Below are positions 13,385 through 25,400 of a stretch of DNA of 64,000 nucleotides, piece after piece (within the stretch, counting starts at the first letter, position 1; each line of letters begins with the position of its first letter). The notes under the pieces are model-generated. The model ran no database searches and was not told where the DNA came from. It worked only from the letters and a program-made list of their open reading frames with translations. The position numbers and the translations under genes are program-made. The stretch lies in NCBI GenBank assembly GCA_020055645.1, contig CM034548.1:44756296-44820295 (forward strand), written 5' to 3'. This DNA comes from Tomocerus qinae (taxonomy: Eukaryota; Arthropoda; Collembola; Entomobryomorpha; Tomoceridae).

Positions 13385-13503
13385 AGACTAAAAGGCTCCA
13401 TTCTTTATAAGGTAGTAAGGGTAGGGCGCCCCAACCGCCCCATATCTTTAGGTTAGATTATGATAAATTAGGTCAGGTTTGTAGTGGCTGGGCCTTTTAG
13501 TCT
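13385..13503. mobile_element. Short TIR element (119 bp)
   Basis: AGACTAAAAGGCTC (13,385-13,398) is matched by its inverted copy at 13,490-13,503 at 13 of 14 positions. It directly abuts the previous element. Possibly a MITE or an outer fragment of a nested insertion. Confidence 0.5.
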
Positions 13504-14390
13504 GGCATGTATTTGTATTAGATGTATATTGTATAGAACTTATTTTTTTAAATAGCAGCACTTTGGCGTTTTTGTTGTAGTAGTCAAGTAGTCCATACTA
13601 TACCGTCCATAGTAAACTAACATAATGTTTAATACAAATATTTAAAGTGTGAAATACTTTTTAAAAGAATGATACGTTAATTTTAAAAACAACAGATTCA
13701 AAATTAGCACTTTCAATTTTAATTTCCTCTAAATAAATGGAATAAATAAACGGAAAATTCGTTGGTTAGCTTATTTAAAAAAGCAAAAAAAAATTCTTTT
13801 CTTGTTAATATGGTTTGATTATACAATATCTCGTGAATATTGACCCTTATTAATCTTAATTTTTTATATTAAATGTCATCAAGCTAACTTAAAAGTAATG
13901 TCATGGGTATTTCAAAAATGAAACGTGAGTTCATTAGATATTTTCCTATTTTTAGAACAATACTTTTTATACTCTTGGGTGCAATATTATATTATATGTA
14001 TTAGTAAATGAATTAACATATGCTGCTTGCAATATTATGTTGCTTAATTGGTAATTAGGTAGATACAAACGAATAAAATCAAAAGTGTGGTGAGCCAAAA
14101 TTTCCGGTCTCAAACCACTGTGTGATAGTACACCAGATGAGATAGCAATTATATTATAATTGTCTAGATTGACTGAAAGAGGTCAAGCAGTGGAAAAATA
14201 TAAACTAGGCGGATGTGGAAAAAAGTTCGCCCCATTATTGGAGAGAATCTCAAAATTTCGTTAAGGACGTCTTTCCTCTTTAGCCACAACTTACTACGTC
14301 AATTTACAGATGTGATGTGAGGCTGAAGCAATTAAAGACATACATACAGAAATTATGGCTTTCTGTTTAGTGTACTTGAAAGACTATCTT

Positions 14391-14470
14391 TTGAAAAAAT
14401 AGTTTTGTGTGTACTAAATTTATTTTTGAAAAAATGATTTTATTTATACGAAATTTATTTTTGAAAACAA
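14391..14470. repeat. 35-bp tandem repeat (about 2.3 copies)
   Basis: TTGAAAAAAT-type starts at 14,391, 14,426 and 14,461, with a shared TACNAAATTTATTTTTGAAAA segment. Local duplication in AT-rich DNA. Confidence 0.6.
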
Positions 14471-15444
14471 AAAATTAAAATTTCTGTCAAAAAAAGAGTA
14501 TCTAAATTTTAAAAATCTGGCAGTATATGAAGTCGCGACGGTTTCCGAGGTTGACTAACTGTGTGAACGAAACCCACCCGTGAAAAGTGAAAGTCCATGG
14601 TTTAAGGTGGGAAGCTGTACTTAAAAATTTCCTTACATTTTAGATTTCTTTTACAGTTACTTAAAGAACTTCGACATTGCTGTTTATTAAACAAATTTTT
14701 AAAATTTTCCTTAAGGACCTTAAAATTCCAAAAAACTTCAACTTTTCTGTAAAAATGGTTTTTTCAAAAACTTTCAATAAACACACATTTTCTTAAATGA
14801 GGGTGTGGATTTCAAAATACTCTTAAAGGGTGAAATTTTTAAATTTTTTCGCATTTTTCTGAAAGTTTAAATGAAATGGTGATTTTTTCAACATCTGTTT
14901 TTGTAAATATACCCCTCTACTTCAGGTGTTGCTCGTTTGCCTTATGGAAAGAATCTGGAATGTGTTAAATTGCTCCCAAATTATTCTCCCGTTTCTCTGT
15001 ATTGATATTGTCACGGAAATGTTAAGATAGTATTGGCAGCTGAATAGGCACCCATTATTCGCGAGCAAATGGTACGAATATTTGGGTACATTTGTACATT
15101 TAAATGTACATATATTTGCGCATTTAAACATTTGTATCTAAACATAGAGTTAGAAGACTTTGGACATTGACTGTCAACTTAATTGTGGCCATCAAGCGTC
15201 AAGCACGAGTACAGAACTGAGTTTCGGGGGGAGGCTAAGATTTCCAATGGAAGTTGTAATTATATGCATTCGCGCGTACCACGAAAATTTTTGGCATTTT
15301 TTGACGGAAATGAGTCGAAAATGGTAAATAATCGCGCGGAACGCTCGTAAAGCCCATCCCTCAATACGTCCTTGGGTGACATTGCAAACTGCAATTTATC
15401 AACTGGGCTGATTAATCGAAGAGTATAATTGAGGGTTGCCTTGG

Positions 15445-16098
15445 TAATCTACTGATGAATAGGCAGGAAGATCTACTGGGGAGTAGCCAGGGCATACTAC
15501 TATGGACTTGCCAGGCCAATCTACTGGGGAGTAGCCAGGCCAATCTACTGGGGAGTAGCCAGGCCAATCTACTGGGGAGTAGCCAGGCCAATCTACTGGG
15601 GAGTAGCCAGGCCAATCTACTGGGGAGTAGCCAGGCCAATCTACTGGGGAGTAGCCAGGCCAATCTACTGGGGAGTAGCCAGGCCAATCTACTGGGGAGT
15701 AGCCAGGCCAATCTACTGGGGAGTAAATAGGGCAATCTACTGGGGAGTAAATAGGGAAATCTACTGGGGAGTAAATAGGGCAATCTACTGGGGAGTAAAT
15801 AGGGCAATCTACTGGGGAGTAGCCAGGCCAATCTACTGGGGAGTAGCCATAGGGCAATCTACTGGGAGTAGCCAGGGCAATCTACTGGGAGTAGCCAGGG
15901 TAATCTATTGGGGAGTAACTAGGGCAATCTACTGGGAAGTAACTAGGGCAATCTACTGGGGAGTAACTAGGGCAATCTACTGGGGAGTAAATAGGGCAAT
16001 CTACTGGGGAGTAGCCAGGATAATCTACTGGAGAGTAACCAGGGCAATCTACTGGGGAGTAACCAGGGCAATCTACTGGGGAGAAACCAGGGCAACTA
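15445..16098. repeat. 24-bp minisatellite, about 26 units
   Basis: Unit CAATCTACTGGGGAGTAGCCAGGC and variants. Unit starts fall every 24 bp from 15,517 to 15,829. Spacing is then 26 and twice 23 bp (15,855, 15,878, 15,901), and 24 again to 16,093. Variant blocks: GTAGCCAGGC-type (nine in a row, 15,517-15,709), GTAAATAGGG-type (about 15,721-15,800), then GTAACTAGGG- and GTAACCAGGG-type. The first two units (about 15,445-15,510) are degenerate. Because 24 is a multiple of 3, the array is open in several frames on both strands, producing apparent proteins with an octapeptide repeat; I do not regard these as genes. Confidence 0.95.
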
Positions 16099-16139
16099 TG
16101 AGAAGGATGTTTTGCCAACTACTAAATCGTTATCTGAGT

Positions 16140-16450
16140 AATTTTACTAGAGGGTAACCTGGGCAATAAAGGTTTAAATTCCCACAACTGATATGCTATT
16201 CACCAGTCTTTTTGAAACTCAGTAAATGGAGACATAAATTTCAGGCTTTATTATCGTATGGTTGTTTCTGGAATTATCAGAGTTGCCTTGACAATCATAG
16301 AGCGTTACCCTGACAATATACTGGATGGGGCTCTAGAAATTACTGGGGGTGACATTGGCAATCTATGCGAGAGTTTTTGTCAACTTAATAGAGGATTGCC
16401 TGGGCAATTAAATGTCTTGGTAATCTATTGAAGGGATGCTCGACAATTTA
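16140..16450. repeat. Decayed minisatellite units
   Basis: Scattered fragments resemble the unit (AGGGTAACCTGGGCAAT near 16,150; GTTACCCTGACAATATACTGG near 16,304; GGATTGCCTGGGCAAT near 16,393; GGTAATCTATTGAAGGG near 16,419). They look like older, diverged members of the array on its right flank. Confidence 0.5.
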
Positions 16451-16638
16451 GCTGCCACAGGGGGCCTAATCAATTTGTTAAATGACTTGTGGCTAGAAAC
16501 TAGTTTGCCCAGATATATGCAAAACCATATAACTTTAAACAAGTTAATAGTGACAAAAACTTATCAGTACTGACTAAAACGAAGAACATGTACGTAGTTA
16601 GCAGCAGTGTGTATGTATAATATTATTATCAGAATCTG

Positions 16639-16665
16639 GCAGGCCAGGATAGGAGCCTGGCCTGC
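16639..16665. repeat. Hairpin: 10-bp stem, 7-nt loop
   Basis: GCAGGCCAGG (16,639-16,648) and CCTGGCCTGC (16,656-16,665) are exact inverted copies. GC-rich in AT-rich surroundings. Function unknown. Confidence 0.8.
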
Positions 16666-19295
16666 TACACCGTGCACTACGTACGTACTACGTACCCAGT
16701 TTTGGTTTCACTCGTTTCTGATTGCCGTGGCTGCCATATCTAGGGTTTAGGGTTACGACAATTGTACTCCTTCAGCCATAGCTTTCTAGACAATTCCCTT
16801 GCATGTGGTAACAATGTTCATCCCAGTTGTTATTCTTCATTTATTCTCTGACTCTGAATATCAATAGTGATACGGAGCCAAGCCAAGTAACACAAGGAGT
16901 GAAGTTAGTCACAGTTTTCTGATTTTGATGTCGTCTGGTGTGGCCTTACAAAATTGTGTTTTTGTTAGCTGCACCGGTTAAAAATATTATATAATTACTT
17001 TGTGTTGTTTACTGTTCAATTATAATCTGAAAATATCAGAAATTATAGTTTTTGTTTGGTTGGTTTCCGATTACCTATACATACAATCTTCAACCCAACA
17101 ATTTAGAGGATTAGTCCTCTAACTATTTACAGTAACCAACACCAAGGTAATTCTTTGTTTCTCATATTATATTAATATATTAATAATTTTACAATCCTTA
17201 TAAAAACTCAGATTTCATTTAATTTTACTAATTTATTACACCTGAATTAAACAAGAATTAGTTTAGTTGTCACAAGAGCTATTTTTAAATCTATATAGGT
17301 AGTCAACTATTTCTAAACAACCTCTTCGTTAAAAATACCTGACGGATAAAAGGAATGTCTCAATGAAAACTTATTAGAAGTATTACTTATATATAGTAAT
17401 GATTATGTAGCCTAGCCACAAATATCTCATTTGAAACTCCCTACGAAAGTATTTAGTATATGAATTTGACCACTCATCATGTATGACTTGCCATTGATTT
17501 GCTTTGGGTTTTAATTTAAAAATTATTTACAATACAGTTGTTAGTGCATATTTCAACATCCACTTGATACAAATTACATCAAATACATCTGACATCATGT
17601 GCAACCTTTCTCTGAGTGGACTTCTGCTTTAATACACTTCGTTTGTGGTTCGAATGTTTCTTATTTTGAGTGGTTTTATAGGCGTATCCAGGATTTATTT
17701 ATTTAGTAATAACTAATTATTGAACTAAATAAATTGAAACTGATATATTTTTGTCGTTAAATTTTAACAAAAAACTTTGAAATGAGATATATTACTACTG
17801 ACTACGAAAAATAACTTGCTCTGCTCTGCCCTACATTATTTAATACGTAGTACCAATATGTACAGTAATACGTATTTAATGCCAATACGCGTTAATCATT
17901 CGTAAACGACGATTAAAAGAATCTCGCTCATTGCTCATTAACGAGAAGCAGAATAAGCTGGTTTGTAAATGATACCCTAACCACAATAAGTAAGCATTAT
18001 TGTCGACTGGTCAGAAAATCTAATATACTTCTAGTTACTACTTCCATTTGCATTGTTTATACATGTAATCGTACAACTTACATGCAAAATGTTCACATTT
18101 AGTGTAATCTTTTATAACACTGAATGCAATTTTTTTTAATTGTGAGAAAATATACATAATTCATAATGTTTAGTTAAAAAATAACAAAAATCTGTTAATT
18201 AAAAATTTTAAGTTTTGCAAAAAATCCTGGAATAATTGTTTGATAAAAGTATTTGCTGTCCAAAATTTTTATGTACATTTTTAGTTGACAAATTATTTGC
18301 ACAAAGGATTAGTGGAGTATGTCTCTAATTAATGTGTTTTCCATTTGAAGGCTAAGTTCTGTATTAAATTTTTCTGCCATGTTTGGTTATATTATATTAT
18401 ATAAAAAATATACTGTAGCAATTATAAAATAACTAAGTTATTTACTGCCGCTACCTGCAATATTATATGGTCATCCAGAATATTATGTGCTAAAATTATT
18501 TTTAGCCTGGGCTATTACGCTAAATTGGCTAGTCCCTTTTATCCACTAACTAGGTTTTAACCGGATAAAATATTAATAGGAGCAAATTAAATTAAAACCC
18601 GCTACAATAAAACCGTGGTTCTTTTACGTGAGTGAAAATGTAAAACAATATTCCAGAACTCCGATGATGGATAATCTGTAGGGTACTAATTAGCCTACTA
18701 TCTATCGAATCCCAGTCAAAATTAGCACCATATACTAAGAATGGGATCGAGGAAAGAAATTGAGAAAGTGAACTAATAAAATACCAAAGCAAATAACATG
18801 TAATTTTCAGTATGTCTTCAAAAAAAATTATAGAATATAAAATATTCGAACCAATTCGATAATTCGAATCAATCATTAATCATTACGTATTTTACTGCGA
18901 CACTTAAGAAGTGAAAAGCCATAAGCCCGGGCGAACATATCCGTTAACTTTCGGTTGACTAAATTTAAATACATGATTCACAATTTTTTAATGTGTCTTG
19001 CAATTTGTTTTGTAGTTTGAGGGATAGGACATGTAATATGTTTCAGAAACGTTTGTTGGGCAAATTACTTTTGTACAATTAAGCGTGGTGTTACATGTAT
19101 AATTTCTGCATCTTTTCAGCGAAAATTAATAAGTGGCAATTAAAAGGAGGTTGACGATTCGAGGATTGGAAAAAAGGCAATGAGACGCTGGATTAGCGGG
19201 AATGCGAGCTGGTCGACCAGTTGCTCTGCTCATCAGGACACTACGTCTCCGTCCCATGATCCACGCTTCTTCAGTGCCTTCAATATTTTTTCCAA

Positions 19296-19493
19296 ATGCA
19301 ATTAAACTGCAATTACGACTGTGAGAAAACTTTAACTCAAGAGGAACTCAACGGCAGCTCTTCCTCACTTTCGTCCTCTGCCAGTTCTTTGTCTTCGTCA
19401 TATCCGGCATCCTTATCTGCTGCGTCTTCCTCTCAGGCAGGAATGTGTGCTCGGGCGGTTTTGACCTGTCGTCCCAATTCCCATCCATTTCAG
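19296..19493 (+). CDS. SLMAP: SLMAP exon 1 (residues 1-66)
   Basis: First coding exon, ending CAG|GTGATT in phase 0. Residues 20-47 are a serine/alanine-rich, low-complexity stretch. A second in-frame ATG at 19443 (Met50) sits where vertebrate SLMAP starts and is followed by the conserved CRPNSHPFQ segment, so the first 49 residues may be an extension or untranslated. The exon is open back to a TGA at 19257-19259, so initiation at 19296 is possible but unproven. The sequence just upstream (about 19,170-19,290) is more GC-rich than its surroundings and is probably 5' UTR. Confidence 0.85.
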
Positions 19494-22400
19494 GTGATTG
19501 TTCTCTAGGGAATATATAATATAAGAGTCTTTATTAGGTACAAATTATTCCTCTACAGCCTTGCGGTTACCTAATCCGTAAAGGATGATATGCACTTTCA
19601 TGTAATGCTCACTTCATTGCACTTTTAAATAAACCCGTAATAGCAAGGCAACAAGTGCCATGCTTTTCTGGATTAACTAAAGTATTTAATAGCAGGATGC
19701 AATTAAATGTTAAATATAGAAACTAATTGTCAACCTTTGGTGGACAGGATCGAACTGTTAGCTTGGAACAACCTGTTAAAATTGGACGGTCTGTTGCTCG
19801 AGCTCGCCCGGCAACCAACAATGCTATATTCGATTGCAAAGTGTTGTCCCGTAATCATGCTCTATTGTGGTATGAGACGGGGAAGGTGAGCGGTTTAATT
19901 GAAAACCTCCTAACAAACAATTTAGAAGGAATGTTGCAGTAGGACTTTTCCTTTTTTGTAGTTTTATCTCCAAGACACGAAGAGCAGTAACGGAACGTTT
20001 GTCAACAACCAAAGGCTCAGCAAAAGTTCTGAAGAGTCTCCTCCGAGAGAGGTTTGCTCAGGTGACATTTTGCAGTTCGGTGTCGATGTTATGGAAGTAA
20101 ACAAGAAAGGTAACTTTTTTCTTTTACTATTTTTAATACTTGGAGCACGTTGGTTGGTATGGCATATTGTAATTTTCTTTTGTAGTCACTCATGGCTGCA
20201 TTGTGGCAACACTTCAACTCTTCCTGCCGGATGGGAAGGAAGCCAAAGCAAGGTACAACTTACAATTAAATTATTCACTGAAGATTTCTCACGGTGGGGA
20301 TTTAAAAAATAATAACGGTCTGTTGACTCTTTTTATAATTGTTTTAGCTCTTCAACTATCCTACTTGATAAAGCTGCTACCACCTCAGTACACGAAATAT
20401 ACCAACTCAACCAATTTATCAAAGTAAATAACATTTTCAACTTTTCTAAATTAAAATGTTGCCCAATTTCGTAATTTGTGGGATTTAATCAATGATAATA
20501 ATATTGTAGGATGCCATGCAGAGAGAGCAGCTGATAGAAAATAAGTTAGCAACAATTAATAAATTAATGGCTTCAACCAAAGAGGCAGTCGAGTCAAGTT
20601 GGAAGGCCTTGATAGAGGAAGATCGTCTTCTCACTCGTGTTGACATACTTGAGAGGCAGCTACAGGCCTCGCATAAAGTAATTATAGTTAGATTTTGAAC
20701 TTTCGAAGCTTATATTAACTTTTTTAAACAAAAACTTTTAAAATTAATGGCTCCAGGGAACAACCGGAAACCTCCACTATCTAATAAATTTATACTTCGT
20801 TTTTTGAAAAAAATAGAATCTCAATTAAGAATTTTAATTTTCAGAGAATAAAATATTGAGTTAGTATTGTATTGAGATATAGTATTGAGAAGCTAGGTTA
20901 GAAATATATTAATGCATAAATAGCCTGAAGTAATTTTGCAAAAATCTAGTAAATGAGGATTTTTGGATGCATCAGCCGTTAACATGACCATTTTGATATT
21001 TGCCGTTGCGTTGTATTCGGTCATTGTACATTCATATTATTCAAGGCTAATGCTCTCCAACAAACCCTACAGTTTCAGAAAGACTAATGATATTACATTA
21101 AATGCATAACAAATAAATATTAATTTTAATACTTAACATTTTTAATGAAATTAGAATTTAATTTCATTAATTTACAGCTACCATTTAATTTAATAAGAAA
21201 ACATGAGTAGATAATAAAATTTGTGTAAAAATAAATATTTTTGTATCAGCCAGCAGTACACTAAAACCAACTGAAGCACAACTAACTCTTTTGACTACAA
21301 TTCTTTAAACTATCAATTTTCAACACTGACGTAATTGTTTCATTGATCTATCTTGGGGGTACAGTATTGGTTTCTAAGGTACTCGCCTCCCACAAATCTT
21401 ATGTTTGTGTCTGTGATACTCTTGATCTTTCAACATGATTGTTTCCACTCTATAGTTATATCCTATAATAAGTTACAGTCCAACACAATTTAGCATTTTG
21501 GATTGAATCTCTAAAGTATCTAGTAGCTATATAGTTACTCAGCAGGGGCACTATTGTATCATTTTAATTGATTCTTTCATTCTTTCTAACCACTATGTAA
21601 GGTAGTCTGGGGTCGGATTCCTCATTTTTCCTCTCCGCCTTTTGATCATTCCTCCAGAATTGATTCGCACACTAAAGATAGTGATCATATCACTATGAAC
21701 AACTATAGGAGTATACAGTTTCGTAACACTTTACTTTATTCTGAGGGAAGGAGAATGATTTTAAACTAAAATATCTAGTAATTGCTAGTTGCTATGATGC
21801 TTTTTTTTTAATTGACCCTTGAATCTCTTATTTATGAAATAATAAGAATGAAATACAGAAAGTATTGATTATTTAAAGGTACATTTGTAAATAGTTTAAA
21901 CTGATAGAACTTACCATCCACTTCAATATTTGTAGGTTTCACATTTTCAATAGCAAAATCATTTTGATGAAAATGTGAATAGTAACATCTGTTGTTTTGC
22001 CACGGTCATCTGGTAAGTGTTATTCGGCAACATTCAGCATTCAATCAAATGTATTATTTAACGTTTTCACTTTTACTCAAAATCCATGCACTAAATTTTA
22101 CGAAGGTATGCTTTGGGTACACAAAAGAAAATATTAATACGTCACGTGTATTAATTCATACTTGCAGTTTCGTCTTTGCCACATTTATTTCTACAAATAA
22201 ATGTTTTGTCTAGTAAAGTAAAAGTAATCACTTTAACTGTTGTATAATTAGTTTTGTCTATTAAAATTGAATACATTTTCTTCTTTTTATCGCCTGTTTG
22301 ATGAGTTACTTGATCTTATTTTGTTTTTAATAACTATTTTATATTTTGTATTGAACGAAAAATTATTTTATTGCTGAATTCAATGCAAGTAAAAGGACAA

Positions 22401-25400
22401 CTTCACGTTTTGATATTTTACTACCACTACTTTGACACCTAACTAACTTATACTTAAATACATGGAGAACTTATGTTTCAGTTTCATTCAAACTCGAATT
22501 TCTTGCACAGGTTTACTGATAACACTGTTGACTGTGTGACCACGCTCCACTAGGTTTCCTTGAACAGTGCCTAATTTAAATTCTTATACCCCCTACCTGA
22601 ATTGGAGTTGTACTTTGTACTTCTACATTTAAAAAAATGGCAGTGGCTACATCAGTGCATTGGTGTGTACTTCAATATTGTTGATTGTAGGAAGAGGCTC
22701 GTTCGATTTTATTCTTATGTGGAGTATCTACTTTTCATAAGAATACGTTTTGCCTTAAGATGTAAAAAATCTAACGTTAGGTTGCACCAATTTTTGACAG
22801 ATACAATTTTTGACAGTTATATAGTTAATATATATAGGTATTCCTTATTGACAGTTATATATAGGTATTCATTATTGACAGTTATATATAGGTATTCCTT
22901 ATTACTCATGGAGCCATTATTGGGATTATATTATGCGTGTTTTTCCACTCAACAAATAAATTGATAAAATATTTGATGCTAAGAATAAACGTGTCGTAAT
23001 ATGTATTTTTTTTATTTCTGATGGGATAAGGGTGTATTCTATTTTAAAATAGATTTTTTAATTTCAATTTTATAACTTTTCAATGGTTTTTAAAAACGAC
23101 CTTATTTTTAGTGAAATGTAATTATAAAATTTTTTCTTACTATGTAGTGTAGTAGTGCGCCAAATAATCAAGTCACTTTGACTATAAGAAGCAATGTATT
23201 GCTATTAACTATTTGTTTTTGTAATTAATTAATGTTGTTTTTACCAAAGACAATGACTGATGATAAATTGAGAGAGGAAGTGGTTCAACTTAATGAGGAC
23301 AAAGAAAAGTACCAAAATGTAGCCAAAGAAGCACTACGGAAGGCCATGCAGGAAAAAATGGAAGCTTTGAAAAAATATCATGAGCTGGAGAAGTGAGTAA
23401 CCTACTAAGAATGACTATTTTGAACAATTTTGTCTTACTTTGTTATAATGCAATATTTTGTTTTGACTTTTGTTTCATTATAATATAGATACTTGAATTT
23501 TAATGCTAAATATGAAATATTGATGGAAAATGTTTTTTTCAGAAATGTAAATAATACTGAGGAGGAAAAAGGATTATTAAAAGTCATGTGCGATCGGAAT
23601 TGTCAAGAACTTAAAGATTTGGCGGAGAAATACGAACAGGTTGAACTCAAGTCAAAAGAATTGGTAGAAGAAATTGATCAATCTTCAGCAAAGTACAAAG
23701 AAGAGGTTGAGAATCTGAATAAAAGAATGAAAGACGGGGAAAATGTAATTCATGACAAGCAAAAGGTAATAGAAGCACTTATAGCCAAAGTCGATTCACA
23801 GGTTGCAAGAACCATTTTAGCAGCGCACAATGAAGACACTAACATTATTATATCTGACAACAAATTATCCGAAAACGAAAATGAACTTGATCAGGAAAAT
23901 GAAAATCTAAACGAGACGAAGGTTCGCAGAGAAGGTACGTGTATTTTTGTTTCTATTTTATTTTTGTTTTCAATTGTTTGGTTTTCGTTTGAGTTTTCAA
24001 TATTAATCATCTAGAAGACGATGAATCTTTTCCGGAAGGTAATGATAGTGATTACAATATGAATATACCACGAGAAAATCCTGTAGGTGAGGTGGAGACG
24101 CTGAAGGGACAACTTCGTGTAGCAGATAGTGAAAAGAAGGAGATTCAAACACGGCTTAGTCAACTATTAAGTAAGCTATATCAGAATGTGTAATTAATAT
24201 TTTTGTATTAATGCTAAATATTAATGGCTAAAATTGTTAAATTTTCAGATTTATTCGAAGAAATTAAAACAGTGTCTAATAAAGTACAAGTTTCGGAATA
24301 TTTGGCAGAGCTAATGAGAAAATTAGACATGGAAATTAAACAAATAAAAAATTTTACTCAGGGTGAAGAACCTCTTAGAAATAATTCATACAGCATTAGT
24401 GATCAGGTATTTTGAATATTCGAATATGATATACTTATTTTATATATTATTAAGTAATATAAGGCATTTAGTACACATAATGCTGTTTATTAACATTTAT
24501 TATTTAATTTCCACTGTATCTATTTACTCTGAGAAATTGCTTATACATCAAATGTTACCTTTCATTTAATAATTGGCCTTTACAAAAAAAGCGTTTTGAT
24601 AATTATTCCTAAATAATTCCTATAACATCGCATTATTTAATTAATGCTTCATAACTCGACATATTTTGTAATTATAAAATTAAATCTCCTTTGTAGAGTA
24701 CAAAGCGCATTACAGGAGAATGTATGTGAAACTAACTTTTTATTTTTGATCCTACCAGGATTCAGGAGAGCACAAACTAGAAAATCACCTAAGTCGTCAT
24801 AATTCAGATGGGGTTAATGGTTTGGAAAGTGAGTATTTACTAAACGTATTATGGTTTTGCTGTAAATAGAGACTATATCTGTAAAATAGAAAGCTCATTA
24901 ATTTATACTGTTTGCGGGATGGGCTTGCATTCATGGAACTATGCAGTTATGTTTGTGCAGTACCATTATAAGTGGTGGGTGCGGTTTCGTTTGAGTTTTC
25001 GGTTTGGTGCCTCTTATTATTTATCCTTGCAGTTGTTTGGAACCACAAATTGCACTGACAACTCTTATTACCTCATCGACTATAAGTGTGTCTTCTTCCT
25101 TCACTAATGTAACCGGAATGTCATTTGATTTATCTAGAGCATGTCCTTGTAGGGGTTATTGATGTAGAGTATTTCGACTGTAAATTGACGATTCTAAGAG
25201 GTTTGATGGTTTTTGATTTACTTTTAATTGGCTTCGGCTTCGTCGTGTTCGTTTCTGGTTTCCCTTTGTTTGTATGTCTGCGCTGTGTAATGGTAATTAT
25301 TAATGTAAAATTGTTAAGCTATGCTTCATGTGAGTTTTCTCACTCTCCTCAACGTAAATATAACTCTGTGGGTTCACATTGTAAAGAATTTTTCTCTCTG

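Larger units (their letters stand above)
1..19259. other. Non-coding region upstream of SLMAP
   Basis: I find no supported coding exon here. Beyond the elements listed separately (pogo-like 287-844, island A, 7.2- and 10.1-kb word repeats, 10.4-kb repeat, 12.0-13.5-kb TIR elements, 14.4-kb tandem repeat, 15.4-kb minisatellite), the remainder (about 4.7-7.2, 7.4-10.0, 10.7-12.0, 13.5-14.4 and 16.7-19.2 kb) is AT-rich sequence in which I see nothing definite. The SLMAP transcription start must lie somewhere in its right part, but no clear core promoter is visible. Confidence 0.7.
20678..23249 (+). other. SLMAP intron 6 (2.57 kb)
   Basis: AT-rich intron with no coding exon I can support. It holds a possible degenerate tRNA-Gly-like (SINE head) sequence at about 21,355-21,420 and a short tandem repeat at 22,793-22,903. 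Open stretches near 22.0 and 22.6 kb look like chance ORFs; the second is the tandem repeat read in frame. Confidence 0.8.

Noticed and set aside
15399-15857. A 152-codon - strand frame with a repeated YSPVDWPG-type octapeptide
   Set aside because: It is the 24-bp minisatellite read in frame. Equal-length frames exist on the other frames and strand, and 26- and 23-bp units break it. No splice or start context.
15445-16098. Possible CRISPR array
   Set aside because: Units are head-to-tail with no unique spacers, in a eukaryotic genome.
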